A stretch of DNA of 56,254 bases from assembly GCA_018883125.1 (NCBI GenBank), contig VEQR01000010.1, forward strand, positions 1 to 56,254, read 5' to 3'. The position numbers and the translations under genes are program-made. This document shows, piece after piece, positions 1 to 12,661 of the stretch; within the stretch, counting starts at the first letter, position 1, and every line of letters starts with the position of its first letter. The notes beneath the pieces were generated by a model that was not told where the DNA came from, searched no databases, and was given only the letters and a program-made list of their open reading frames with translations. This DNA comes from Candidatus Kapaibacterium sp. (GTDB lineage Bacteria; Bacteroidota; Ignavibacteria; Kapaibacteriales; Kapaibacteriaceae).

Positions 1-1597
1 CAACAATAGTCACCGACCGGTGATCGGCAAATGCCCAGCGGTTGGCATCCAGGCGGCACCATGCCTGCGCCGACACCGGAGCCAGCGTGTCGAGCATGTC
101 TCCCCCACGTCGCAGACGCCGCACCACAGCGCCGGCATGCACCAGAGTATCGCCATCGTCGGCACGCCACGCCTGTGGACGGCGGATGCCATACCATGGA
201 AGGGCCCCGTATCGAAATGTCGACAGGTAAATTTCCTTGACGCTGCCCTTGAGCTCGTCATGGAACAGTAATGGATGGGTTATGTATCCGAAACCGGGCC
301 GTACCACGCGTGTGACACATCCCTGATCCGAGACCACCATGGGCCGGCCCTCTCCATCTCGCCACGTGGCCAACATTCCCTGATATGCCGGAAACGTTGA
401 ATCCTGCCCGACGAGAGAGGTCAAGGCAAACGGATAGGGATGCGACGGTGAGGTGATCAGATCGGACAGGTAAAAGCTGTGACCAAGCGAAACTCCGAGA
501 TCTCCGTATACATACTGTGCTGGGAAGTTGTCACGCCAGGACTGAAGGTGGATGGTTTGAAAGTCGGGATGAATACTCCATCGGATCCATTGCGGCCAGC
601 GATTTCGATCGGTAAAGGCGACTCGAACGGAATCGCTGTCAAAGCGAAAGACATAGAACCATTCGTTCTGTATTCGAAAGGAATGTGGCTGAAATGGCAA
701 TGATGGTGTCGTCATTGAGTCGCCTACCATCATTGCAAAGAAGCCGGTGGAGTCTTGGTAGAAGACACTGTCAGACCACATTCGCGTCATTCGCTCCGGT
801 GAGAGCTTCCGTTTAACGCCGTTGATGGCCATACTGTCGATGCGCACAAAGGATGTATCACCCGGGAGAAAGCTGAACAGAGCACTCGGTTGTGGCGAGC
901 GATTAAGCATCGTGTACCATCGGCGGCCATTCCAGACGGGTGGATGATTTGAGAGATGATTATCTTTCGACCCGTCTCGGAGGGGTGTTCTGTGGACCGT
1001 TGGAAAATCCCACGCGGCAGTGTAGTACTTCTTGCCGCTCTTGTCCTGCAGAAACAAAACAGAGTCAACTCCTGGCCGTTGAGCGGCACCGATCCATATC
1101 TCCGGCAACGAGGCACTATCCGTCAAATCAGCGGTGTACACGTAACCGGATCGAGTCGGACCGTATGGGGCATTGTTGAATCCTGCTAGTTGAATTGCTT
1201 CATCAAGGAAATGCCGTGTCACAGTGAACCGATCCTGAATCAGGAACTGCTGCATCGCAAACTGACGCGCGCATAGTCGAACAGCCGTCCCAACATAGGC
1301 GCATTCGGCGTAGTCGAGGTTGCTTATTCCATCAAAGCCACGATTGTCGAGGCGCAGAGTCATCGAGTCTAGGTCAAACCAAAGAAATCCACGTTTCTGC
1401 ATCATAGAAACGATCCAGGACGATGCCCCAAGCCGAGCCTTTCCCTGCGTTCGATAGTCAGCCTGCGGGCCTGCTAGAACGGCATAAACCCTGCGCATTC
1501 TACTGTCGGTTTCTGAGGCCTCAGCTTCGAACGGAACACACATAGGTAAAAACAGCAGGCTGATCCACAGAAACGCAAGCAAATACGTGTTGCTCAT
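1..1597 (-). CDS. Secreted protein of unknown function (3' end beyond the window)
   Basis: An uninterrupted frame runs from an ATG at 1597 to the left edge of the window, giving 532 codons with no stop, so the C-terminus is missing. The N-terminus (MSNTYLLAFLWISLLFLP, then a stretch ending AEA) is a convincing signal peptide, so the product is exported. The mature part is rich in aromatic residues, Asp and Ser, and has short beta-type stretches such as GYVYTADLTDS and WNGRRWYTML. I recognise no catalytic motif or family. No strong Shine-Dalgarno sequence precedes the ATG (a C-rich stretch lies there). In this genome such proteins often end in a T9SS sorting domain; whether this one does cannot be seen. 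Confidence 0.8.
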   Translation of the reverse strand, partial: MSNTYLLAFLWISLLFLPMCVPFEAEASETDSRMRRVYAVLAGPQADYRTQGKARLGASSWIVSMMQKRGFLWFDLDSMTLRLDNRGFDGISNLDYAECAYVGTAVRLCARQFAMQQFLIQDRFTVTRHFLDEAIQLAGFNNAPYGPTRSGYVYTADLTDSASLPEIWIGAAQRPGVDSVLFLQDKSGKKYYTAAWDFPTVHRTPLRDGSKDNHLSNHPPVWNGRRWYTMLNRSPQPSALFSFLPGDTSFVRIDSMAINGVKRKLSPERMTRMWSDSVFYQDSTGFFAMMVGDSMTTPSLPFQPHSFRIQNEWFYVFRFDSDSVRVAFTDRNRWPQWIRWSIHPDFQTIHLQSWRDNFPAQYVYGDLGVSLGHSFYLSDLITSPSHPYPFALTSLVGQDSTFPAYQGMLATWRDGEGRPMVVSDQGCVTRVVRPGFGYITHPLLFHDELKGSVKEIYLSTFRYGALPWYGIRRPQAWRADDGDTLVHAGAVVRRLRRGGDMLDTLAPVSAQAWCRLDANRWAFADHRSVTIV

Positions 1598-1717
1598 CGG
1601 GGGAGGGCTTCCAATTCGTGGCGGTATGAATTGATTAATAAGTTGTTACACCACGTTCGTGTTTCAAGTTAAGACAACTAATGACCGCCGCGCAATCGGG
1701 AATCCATACCTAGCCGT

Positions 1718-1871
1718 CCCACACGGCGAAGGCCGGGATCCATCTTCATAACCCATGTATCCCCGCTTTCGCGAGGATGACGGCGAAGGCTGGGATCTAT
1801 CTTCATAACCCATGGATCCCCGCTTTCGCGGGGATGACGGCGACAACGGGCGAGACTGCGTCTCGCCCCTA
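1718..1871. repeat. Cluster of REP-like hairpin elements
   Basis: Several copies of a dispersed palindromic element fill the gap between the tamB-like gene and the secreted-protein gene. The core at 1816-1835 is ATCCCCGCTTTCGCGGGGAT, a perfect hairpin with a short loop. Degenerate copies lie at 1723-1745 and 1757-1785. A second module at 1848-1871 pairs GGGCGAGAC with GTCTCGCCC, and its last bases supply the TAG stop codon of the tamB-like gene. Related copies occur near 15.2, 33.7, 49.7 and 55.9 kb. Confidence 0.85.
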
Positions 1872-4800
1872 CGGCAGACGCGCTCCGAACTTTACTTCCC
1901 AGAGGCGTTGGAAGCGCGTGATGTTGCCGGTGTTGTTGACCGAGCGCGATACGTCGAGTTTGAGGTATCGCATAGCGTCGGAGTTGTTGAGCACCGTAAA
2001 AGGTACTGTTACGGTGATGGTGCTATTGCCCGCGAAGTCGCTGACCTGACCCGTAAGGCGATACGAGACGTCGCTCCAGAGCTGACCCGAAACTGTGAGT
2101 CGCGTCTGTGAGACGTCGGCACCAAGGTCCATCTGTACACTCTGGACCACTCCGCCGATGCCGCTTAGTAGATCGCCGAGAGCCGATGTTGCGACGGCGG
2201 AGAGCGATGCGTTGACTTCCCCAACAAGATTGCCCTGACCTGTCGATACCAACTCGTCCTGCGTGCGGCCAAGCAGGATCAGCATGAGCGCATCTCCGGT
2301 GATCTTTGCCGAATCTCCCTGCTGCTTCCGGTCATTGCGATAGACCGACCAGCGGGCGATGGGCTTTTGCTTTGTGCCCGTGATGGCGATCTCCACGCGG
2401 AAGTCTTCCGGACGTTCATTCACAAAGCGGCGATCGCGGTACACAGCGGTCAGATCCAACTTGGGATTGGACAAGCCCCCTACCGTGAAATCAAGGGTAC
2501 CGCTGGCAAGGAATGGCTTGTAGAACTTGTATGTGCTCGTTCCATCCTTCACACGCACGCGTCCGCGGAGATTGGTGGAATTGTCAACAAATCTACCAGT
2601 GAAGACCAACGGAACATTCGCATCCACGGGCTCGAGATCGGCGATGAGGATCTCAAACACACCAAAGACCATGGTCATCAGCGTGCGACCCTTGAGGTAG
2701 ACATTCAGATCGTACCGTAGTATATCAGAAAAGGAGGCCGTTGTGGTCTTGATGATATTCTCCACGGCCTTGCCAACATCCTGCATCCCGCTGCGCATCA
2801 TCTGTGCGGCCAGGGCGGCCGTGTCCTGACGGAGAACGTCCATCACGCTGTTATACGGTCGAGCAGAGTCCGATGACCGATTGTAAAGGAACGATGTATA
2901 GCGCGCCTTTGCCCCTTCACGTTCCTGCGGAAACACGATATCGGCAAAGAGCACATCCACGTCCCCGTCGAGATGGGGCTCATCAAGCGTACCATAGAAC
3001 TTGATCGGACCGCTCTTTCCGTTGGCGATGACCACATCGCCGAAGATCTTCGGATTCCGCGCCTGCGAGCCCTTGTTCATAACAAGCAGGCCCGGTGAGC
3101 GGACAAAGAAATCCACGCGTTCAACTGAGAGCCCGTCAAAGGTTACCGTGCCCTCGGCGCGGGCTATGCCGTTGCGTCGGTCCCGATCGTAATTCCGCAC
3201 CGTGATGGTATCGAGATAGAGCTTCTCACCGTCAAGATGGACAACCCCCTCGGCCTTATACTGAATGTTGGTGGGCGAGGCAACGAAGCTGGCATTCTTG
3301 AATCGCGCCGTTCCTCCGAGCGCCAGATCAGCCGGCGTTCCCTTGATGGTCACATTACCGTTGCCATACCCCTGTATTTTCTCCACTGCGGGTAGAAACG
3401 GCTCCACGGCCGCAAGCGCAAGGTTCGTGGCCGTCATGTCGATATCGATCGGCTTGTCCATCACCCATCGCTTATCAACCGAGGTCAACGACAGGTCAAG
3501 GGGCATGTGGTTGATCGCGCAGATGAGCGCACTCTTTTCATTGACCAGTCGAGGATTACGGATGGTCATGGTACCGACGATGTCGCGATCCGTATACGAT
3601 GCCGACGCAACCATGGAACCGATGAGTTCACCGTTGTAGGTGATGTCATCGGCATCCACTCGCATCAGGTACTGCGGCTGAGCCCACGTTCCATTCAAGA
3701 TCAGGTCGAGCTGTGTAATGCCCCCTTTCAGATATGCCAGGGGGTGACCTTCAGCAAGCTTTACAAACCGGCGAACATCGGGGATGGAGAACTGTGACAG
3801 ACGCACGCGCAGATCACGAAATCGATCCGGCGATACGAGTCCATCGATGGCCACAAGCTCCGACTGCTGACGTCGCACAAGCAGATCGTTCACGATGTAC
3901 TCGCCATGGACAATGCGAACGTCGGCCTGACGGATGGCACGCCATTCAAGTCCCTGACGTCGGTCAACGACCACATGAACAGAATCAAGCTGAACGTTCA
4001 TGGTGTCTGCCGTCGAGGTAACGTTGGCAGCAACAGCGGCCTCAATGCCATTGACGTTCGCCGCTGCACCGATCTGGTACACGTCCTGCTCACCCGATAG
4101 TCTCACTGATGGCTGTTTGATGGTCAGGCCGTTCACCTGTACCACCCCCATACCAACGAGATTCAACCGCGCATCGCGAATCTTCACCGTCGAATCCTGC
4201 CAGTCGATATTGACCATTGCAGAACCTCGCGTCGGATCAGAGGCCACCACCAGCGAGTCTGCACGAACGAGAAGATCAGTGACCGACAGCTCGCTGATGT
4301 CGATGCCGAGATTCTGCTCCGTAGCGCGAATGGTGCCTCGCGTTCGGGCACGCGTTGAAATGGTAACGGAATTGAGAAGAATATTCAGCGGAGAGACATC
4401 CTGAACATCGATGTCGAAACGCATATTCAGAGGCACGAACTCCGACACACGTCGGCGAGCATACGCTACGCTTCGCCCCTTGCTGAATGGCTGACTGCGA
4501 ACAGAGATTTCTTCCTGAACAGCATCTGCACAGTCCGCGAGTGCTTCGATGAGTGCACTCGGCTGAAAGTTTCCTGCCAAGTGAATCGTTCCGAACGGTG
4601 CCTCAAGGTCGATGAATCTCGAGTCGTCGCTTCTGCGACTGTCAACGCTCAACGTGAAGGGCAGGAGTGCGCGATCTCGCAGAGCAAACTCGTCGATGCT
4701 GGCCGTGAGTGAGCCGATGATGCTGTCTATCTCAATGCCCTGCCCCTTCAGGGCAACGGAACCACTGAGAATGTCGGGCAGCGATGGCTCGCGAAGGAGT

Positions 4801-6491
4801 TCCGCTAGATTCAGGGCATTGAAGGAGCTGACCACGTCATACGATGGGTGCTCGAGATCCGATATGTCGATGCGTCCCGACATACCGATTCGACGAAGTT
4901 GCGACTGCTCAAAAAAGGCTACGGTAGAATCCGGCACATCGATTCCAAAGCGCACATCGGCCGTGTCGAACTGCAGCGAGCCGGGTGAATCGGAGACAAG
5001 ATCAATGCGGGCGGCTGAAACACGTCGACCCATCACAACGGATGGACGTAGTGTGACGTCATACGAGCCGACAAGCTCCCGCGGGAGAAATCCCCTGCCA
5101 CGAGCAACCAGGCGACCGTTGATCGACGACTTTTCGAGATTCGAAGCGAAGACGGACGGATCTCCATCGGCGATGTCCATATTGAACGCATATCCGATCG
5201 GCCTTTGCCTTAGATACAGCGTCATGGAACCGATGGCGTGTCCTGGTTGATCGCTTACATCAACGTCAAAAGCAAGAGAATCCACCGGATGCCCCTTCAG
5301 ATGAATCTTCCTCGCCGTCGTTCGCGAGAGGAATGGAAGATCAGGCAAGCCGATGAACCGCATACGACGTCGCACATCTGCGTAGCGCACGGATGACTCG
5401 CGCACAGTGATGTCCAGACTTAACTTCTCCGGGGTCGTTATCGACCGAACATCTACCGTGCCTCGGATCTGTCCATCGCCGGCACGCAGGTCGATGTCAT
5501 CAATACGAACACGGTCACCACTGTAGCTGAGCGCGGCTTTCAAGGCGTATTCGTCCACGATGTCAATTGATGGCACGATGTACCGAACGTCTCGGCCATT
5601 GACGCGCTCGGCGTCGATGGTAACCTTCAACGGATGCTTGCGCAGCACCTGCGAGCCAACCCCTTCTCGCTCCACATCAACACCATCCAGCTCGGCGCTG
5701 CACTGCAATCGACTCGTTGGCGTGGTCAGATCAAGCATCGGGATCGATGTTCCCTGGGGCCGCACGCGGGCCGTCAGCATCAGCTGAAAGATGGAAAGGG
5801 GCTTCTGATGCAGGTCGTAGAGCGAGAGATGATCGATACCCACGATGTAATCACGGGCCCGCAGATCCAGCAGTGCAGATGCACGAAGCTCGACGTGGCG
5901 AAGTGCCAGGTGCAACGGATCGAAAGCACCATCGATTGGCCGTGGAGTCGTCTGATCGTCGACGTCAATGCTACCATTCGTGATCGATACCGCGCGCAGA
6001 CGCAGCACCAGGTTCGGAGGCGGAGCCGAGGTGGTGTCTGGAGGCAGGAGAAACCGCGTAACGTTCCAGACCGAGTCCGCCCCGCGTCGCAGGCGTACCT
6101 GCGGCTGATCGATCACGATCTTGTTCACGGCAAGCGTCTTCCCAACCAATGCCGCGATGTCGTAGGCAACGCTAATCTCATTGGCTTTCAGAAGGGGCAT
6201 GCCCTGAACGGAAAGCACTGGCTGCTCTATGACCACGCCATGAAACACGTCGATGCGAATGCTCTCGCAGTCAAACGTGCCAGCAACGTTGTCATTGACG
6301 ATGCGAACAAGGCGCGAGGTGAGGAAATCTCGCGCCATTTGCGTTTGCGCCCCGAGCACGACAAGCGTGGCAAGGATAACGGCCGTGGCAACGACGTAGT
6401 AGCCGACCCGAGCGATGCCCCACAAGAGCCGCCTCCATCGAGATGGAGGCGGAGTCACTGTTTCATCGTTCTCTGGTCGGCTGTCGATCAT
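1869..6491 (-). CDS. TamB/AsmA-type translocation and assembly module protein (DUF490)
   Basis: A 1540-residue protein with one N-terminal membrane anchor (about residues 27-50, hydrophobic YYVVATAVILATLVVLGA). A long beta-rich repetitive body follows, and the C-terminal region resembles the TamB/DUF490 domain (LRGRVRVKDGTSTYKF, then a terminal stretch ending KFGARLP). TamB-family proteins span the periplasm and are linked to outer-membrane protein and lipid transport. The N-terminal part (residues about 60-130) looks AsmA-like. The start ATG overlaps the stop of the isocitrate dehydrogenase by ATGA, so the two are translated together. The stop codon lies inside a REP-like element. The family call is firm; the cargo is not known. 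Confidence 0.88.
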   Translation of the reverse strand: MIDSRPENDETVTPPPSRWRRLLWGIARVGYYVVATAVILATLVVLGAQTQMARDFLTSRLVRIVNDNVAGTFDCESIRIDVFHGVVIEQPVLSVQGMPLLKANEISVAYDIAALVGKTLAVNKIVIDQPQVRLRRGADSVWNVTRFLLPPDTTSAPPPNLVLRLRAVSITNGSIDVDDQTTPRPIDGAFDPLHLALRHVELRASALLDLRARDYIVGIDHLSLYDLHQKPLSIFQLMLTARVRPQGTSIPMLDLTTPTSRLQCSAELDGVDVEREGVGSQVLRKHPLKVTIDAERVNGRDVRYIVPSIDIVDEYALKAALSYSGDRVRIDDIDLRAGDGQIRGTVDVRSITTPEKLSLDITVRESSVRYADVRRRMRFIGLPDLPFLSRTTARKIHLKGHPVDSLAFDVDVSDQPGHAIGSMTLYLRQRPIGYAFNMDIADGDPSVFASNLEKSSINGRLVARGRGFLPRELVGSYDVTLRPSVVMGRRVSAARIDLVSDSPGSLQFDTADVRFGIDVPDSTVAFFEQSQLRRIGMSGRIDISDLEHPSYDVVSSFNALNLAELLREPSLPDILSGSVALKGQGIEIDSIIGSLTASIDEFALRDRALLPFTLSVDSRRSDDSRFIDLEAPFGTIHLAGNFQPSALIEALADCADAVQEEISVRSQPFSKGRSVAYARRRVSEFVPLNMRFDIDVQDVSPLNILLNSVTISTRARTRGTIRATEQNLGIDISELSVTDLLVRADSLVVASDPTRGSAMVNIDWQDSTVKIRDARLNLVGMGVVQVNGLTIKQPSVRLSGEQDVYQIGAAANVNGIEAAVAANVTSTADTMNVQLDSVHVVVDRRQGLEWRAIRQADVRIVHGEYIVNDLLVRRQQSELVAIDGLVSPDRFRDLRVRLSQFSIPDVRRFVKLAEGHPLAYLKGGITQLDLILNGTWAQPQYLMRVDADDITYNGELIGSMVASASYTDRDIVGTMTIRNPRLVNEKSALICAINHMPLDLSLTSVDKRWVMDKPIDIDMTATNLALAAVEPFLPAVEKIQGYGNGNVTIKGTPADLALGGTARFKNASFVASPTNIQYKAEGVVHLDGEKLYLDTITVRNYDRDRRNGIARAEGTVTFDGLSVERVDFFVRSPGLLVMNKGSQARNPKIFGDVVIANGKSGPIKFYGTLDEPHLDGDVDVLFADIVFPQEREGAKARYTSFLYNRSSDSARPYNSVMDVLRQDTAALAAQMMRSGMQDVGKAVENIIKTTTASFSDILRYDLNVYLKGRTLMTMVFGVFEILIADLEPVDANVPLVFTGRFVDNSTNLRGRVRVKDGTSTYKFYKPFLASGTLDFTVGGLSNPKLDLTAVYRDRRFVNERPEDFRVEIAITGTKQKPIARWSVYRNDRKQQGDSAKITGDALMLILLGRTQDELVSTGQGNLVGEVNASLSAVATSALGDLLSGIGGVVQSVQMDLGADVSQTRLTVSGQLWSDVSYRLTGQVSDFAGNSTITVTVPFTVLNNSDAMRYLKLDVSRSVNNTGNITRFQRLWEVKFGARLP

Positions 6492-7870
6492 TCACCCTGC
6501 GCTTTTGAGTACCGCGCTTCTCCGGCTACCTGATTCAGGAGCTCTACGTGGCACCAGTGCTTGCCCATTGCCGTGAGCTCCTGTAGGAGCGCCAGCACGT
6601 CATTACGCGTCACAGACGAGTCGGCAACGTATCTGTTGCGGAAATGGTCAACCAGGAGAATGTCGGGCGTCGGACCCGGCCATACCTTGGTGCCACGGTT
6701 CGAGATTAGTCGCAGAGTAAATGGTCCGATCGTTTCCGGCATTTGTGGCAGACCGCCCTTGTGTTCGATGAACACATCGGCTCCGACCAGCGTCCAGTTC
6801 TCGGAGATCACCGGGAGCTCGGCTGCAGCGGCATTGGTCATGGGCACTGTCTGGGCATCAACACCATCAAGCACGAGCCGCGAAATGATCGCCTGCGTGT
6901 ATTCAGCGGTTGATGCCGTGCCACCGAGGTCACGCGTCTTCACGCCTTCGGCAAGCGCCGATTCGAGGGCGTTTTGAATTGCGCTGGCGTGACCAATAAG
7001 CCCCATGTATTGGAGCATCTGCACGCTTGACAAGAGAAGTGCCGTAGGATTGGCAAGCCCCTTACCGGCGATGTCCGGTGCCGAGCCGTGGACGGCCTCG
7101 AACACGGCGCAATCGCGCCCAATGTTTCCGCCGGGAGCAACACCAAGTCCGCCAACAATGCCCGCACACAGATCGCTGACGATATCGCCGTAGAGATTGG
7201 GCAGAACGAGCACATCGAACTGTTCCGGACGCGACACAAGCTGCATACAGCAGTTATCGACGATGATGTCTGTGGCCTCGATCTCCGGATATTCGGCCGC
7301 AACTTCACGGAACACGGTCAAGAACAGACCGTCCGTGATCTTGTGGATGTTCGCCTTGTGAACACACGTGACCTTCTTGCGACCGAGTTTGCGGGCTTCC
7401 TCAAACGAGTACCGAATGGCCGCCATAGACCCCTGACGCGTGATAAGCTTTATGCACTGAGCAACATTCGGGGTCTGCATGTGCTCGATGCCGGCATAAG
7501 TGTCCTCGATGTTCTCGCGGACGATCAGCACGTCGACATTCTCGAATCGTGTTTCCACGGCCGGCATGGACTTGGCAAGACGCACGTTCGCATAGAGCTC
7601 AAGAGCCTTGCGGATCGTCACGTTCACGCTCTTGTGTCCACCGGCAATTGGTGTGGTCGTTGGACCCTTCAAGGCAACCTTGTTGCGCTTGATGCTTTCG
7701 AGCGTCTCGGGCGGAACACCGTTGCCGAACTTTTCGATCGCCTCAAGTCCGGCCATGGCCATCTCCCACTGCACGGGTACCTTGGCGGCCGCGAAGATGT
7801 CGATGACGCTTTGACAGATTTCCGGGCCGATTCCATCGCCCTGAATGAGCGTTACTGTGCGCATGTCCAT
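6488..7870 (-). CDS. icd: Isocitrate dehydrogenase, long form with C-terminal extension
   Basis: Oxidatively decarboxylates isocitrate to 2-oxoglutarate in the TCA cycle. The 460-residue protein carries the beta-decarboxylating dehydrogenase fold: GDGIGPEI near the N-terminus, substrate residues in KSVNVTIRKALELYANVR, NLYGDIVSDL, and the cofactor loop HGSAPDIAGKGLANPTA. Asp-Ile in that loop replaces the Lys-Tyr typical of NADP-specific enzymes, which suggests NAD use. After the catalytic domain there is an extra segment of about 125 residues, as in the Thermus-type enzyme. I chose the ATG at 7870 (MDMRTVTL), which has AGGAAA upstream; longer frames would run into the thiolase gene. A second ATG at 7864 is possible. 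A homoisocitrate or isopropylmalate enzyme is less likely. Confidence 0.87.
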   Translation of the reverse strand: MDMRTVTLIQGDGIGPEICQSVIDIFAAAKVPVQWEMAMAGLEAIEKFGNGVPPETLESIKRNKVALKGPTTTPIAGGHKSVNVTIRKALELYANVRLAKSMPAVETRFENVDVLIVRENIEDTYAGIEHMQTPNVAQCIKLITRQGSMAAIRYSFEEARKLGRKKVTCVHKANIHKITDGLFLTVFREVAAEYPEIEATDIIVDNCCMQLVSRPEQFDVLVLPNLYGDIVSDLCAGIVGGLGVAPGGNIGRDCAVFEAVHGSAPDIAGKGLANPTALLLSSVQMLQYMGLIGHASAIQNALESALAEGVKTRDLGGTASTAEYTQAIISRLVLDGVDAQTVPMTNAAAAELPVISENWTLVGADVFIEHKGGLPQMPETIGPFTLRLISNRGTKVWPGPTPDILLVDHFRNRYVADSSVTRNDVLALLQELTAMGKHWCHVELLNQVAGEARYSKAQGE

Positions 7871-7928
7871 AGTGTTTGGTGTTTCCTGATTGGTGACGGT
7901 GTTTGTGTTTACAGTGAGGGTGAGCGGG

Positions 7929-9101
7929 TCAGGCAAGATTCTCGATGACCACGGCACTGGCTTCGCCGCCACCGATGCAGAGAGTGGCCAGACCATACTT
8001 CTTGTTGTGTCGCTTGAGAGCATAGATGAGCGTCGTCAGCACGCGCGCACCGGAAGCACCGATCGGGTGACCCAGGGCAACAGCACCGCCGTGCACGTTC
8101 ATCTTCTCATGAGGGATCTCCAGCTGGTTCTTGGCGGCAAGAGCAACAACCGCGAATGCTTCGTTGATCTCAAACAGGTCGATGTCCTCGAGCGTCAGAC
8201 CGGCCTTTGCAACAACGCGACGGATCGCCTCCACGGGAGACGTTGTGAACCACAGCGGGTCTTGTGCAAAGGATCCCTGGGCAATGATGCGGGCAAGGGG
8301 CTTTGCATTGTGTGCCTTCACGGCGGCCTCGGAGGCGATCACCAGAGCCGCTGCTCCGTCGTTGATCGTTGACGCATTAGCGGCGGTAACGGTGCCGTCT
8401 TTCTTGAACACCGGCTTGAGCGCTGTGAGCTTTTCGAAGTTCACCTTCGTGGGCTCCTCGTCTGTGTCGATCGTGATGTCGCCCTTTCGCCCCTTGACGA
8501 TGATCGGTGTGATCTCATCAGAGAACCATCCCTGCGCCTGAGCATGTTGCGCACGCTTGTAGCTCTCGATGGCATACTCGTCCTGCGCCTCGCGGCTGAT
8601 GGCACACTCACTGGCACAGAGCTCAGCGGCATCGCCCATCGGCACCTGATTGTAGACATCCCAAAGTCCGTCCCACTGCATGAGGTCAACCATCCGGGCA
8701 TTGCCGAACTTGACTCCCTTACGTGAATCCAGCATGGCATGGGGTGCATTGGTCATCGACTCCTGACCACCGGCCACCACGATCTCGGCATCACCACAGC
8801 GGATCGCCTGATCAGCAAGCATCACCGCCTTGAGTCCGGATCCACAGACCTTATTGATCGTCATGGCCTGCACAGACTTGGGCAGTCCGGCAAAGATCGT
8901 TGCCTGGCGTGCCGGTGCCTGACCGACGCCGCCGGCAAGGACGTTGCCCATGATCACCTCATTGATCGATTCGCCGGAAACACCGGCGCGCTCGACGGCC
9001 GCCGAAATGGCAGCAGCACCCAACTGCGGTGCGGAGAAATCACTTAGGGAGCCCAGCAGAGATCCGATGGGAGTGCGCGCGGCGGAGAGGATGTAGGACA
9101 T
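7929..9101 (-). CDS. Acetyl-CoA acetyltransferase (thiolase)
   Basis: A thiolase of 390 residues that condenses two acetyl-CoA or cleaves 3-ketoacyl-CoA. The nucleophilic cysteine lies in TINKVCGSGLKAV (about residue 86), the catalytic histidine in GGAVALGHPIGASG, and the second cysteine in CIGGGEASAVVIE close to the end. Full length for the family. The ATG at 9101 (MSYILSAARTP) matches the usual thiolase start; a TTG nine bases further upstream is possible but unnecessary. It is the first gene of a minus-strand run with icd (58 bp) and the tamB-like gene. With the Fe-S oxidoreductase and CoA-transferase at 15-19 kb it points to acyl-CoA metabolism in this organism. Confidence 0.93.
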   Translation of the reverse strand: MSYILSAARTPIGSLLGSLSDFSAPQLGAAAISAAVERAGVSGESINEVIMGNVLAGGVGQAPARQATIFAGLPKSVQAMTINKVCGSGLKAVMLADQAIRCGDAEIVVAGGQESMTNAPHAMLDSRKGVKFGNARMVDLMQWDGLWDVYNQVPMGDAAELCASECAISREAQDEYAIESYKRAQHAQAQGWFSDEITPIIVKGRKGDITIDTDEEPTKVNFEKLTALKPVFKKDGTVTAANASTINDGAAALVIASEAAVKAHNAKPLARIIAQGSFAQDPLWFTTSPVEAIRRVVAKAGLTLEDIDLFEINEAFAVVALAAKNQLEIPHEKMNVHGGAVALGHPIGASGARVLTTLIYALKRHNKKYGLATLCIGGGEASAVVIENLA

Positions 9102-9188
9102 GGGACGCAAAAATGAAGTGGCACTTACGTGTGGAAAAAGCTGTCAAAAATACCACATCGGCGCGTGTGGACGATGGCATGACTTCCC

Positions 9189-9196
9189 TATTTTTG
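9189..9196 (+). promoter_or_regulatory. Predicted -7 promoter element of atpD
   Basis: TATTTTTG matches the Bacteroidota -7 consensus TAnnTTTG. It lies 56 bp before the atpD start, in the 150-bp gap between the divergent thiolase and atpD genes. No clear -33 TTG at the ideal distance was found. Confidence 0.55.
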
Positions 9197-9227
9197 CCTC
9201 GCCATGTTTGGCATCAATGCTTTTTAA

Positions 9228-10661
<1,434 letters not shown>

Positions 10662-10664
10662 ACC

Positions 10665-12658
<1,994 letters not shown>

Positions 12659-12661
12659 TCC

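Noticed and set aside
1598-1717. tRNA or small RNA in the gap upstream of the left-edge gene
   Set aside because: No cloverleaf, terminator or conserved motif visible; only AT-rich leader and the REP cluster beyond it.
5634-6533. A 299-codon open frame on plus opposite the tamB-like gene
   Set aside because: Antisense shadow; the opposite strand has a clear membrane anchor and family features.
7871-8023. Longer start of isocitrate dehydrogenase
   Set aside because: It would overlap the thiolase gene by almost 100 bp and add residues not seen in the family.
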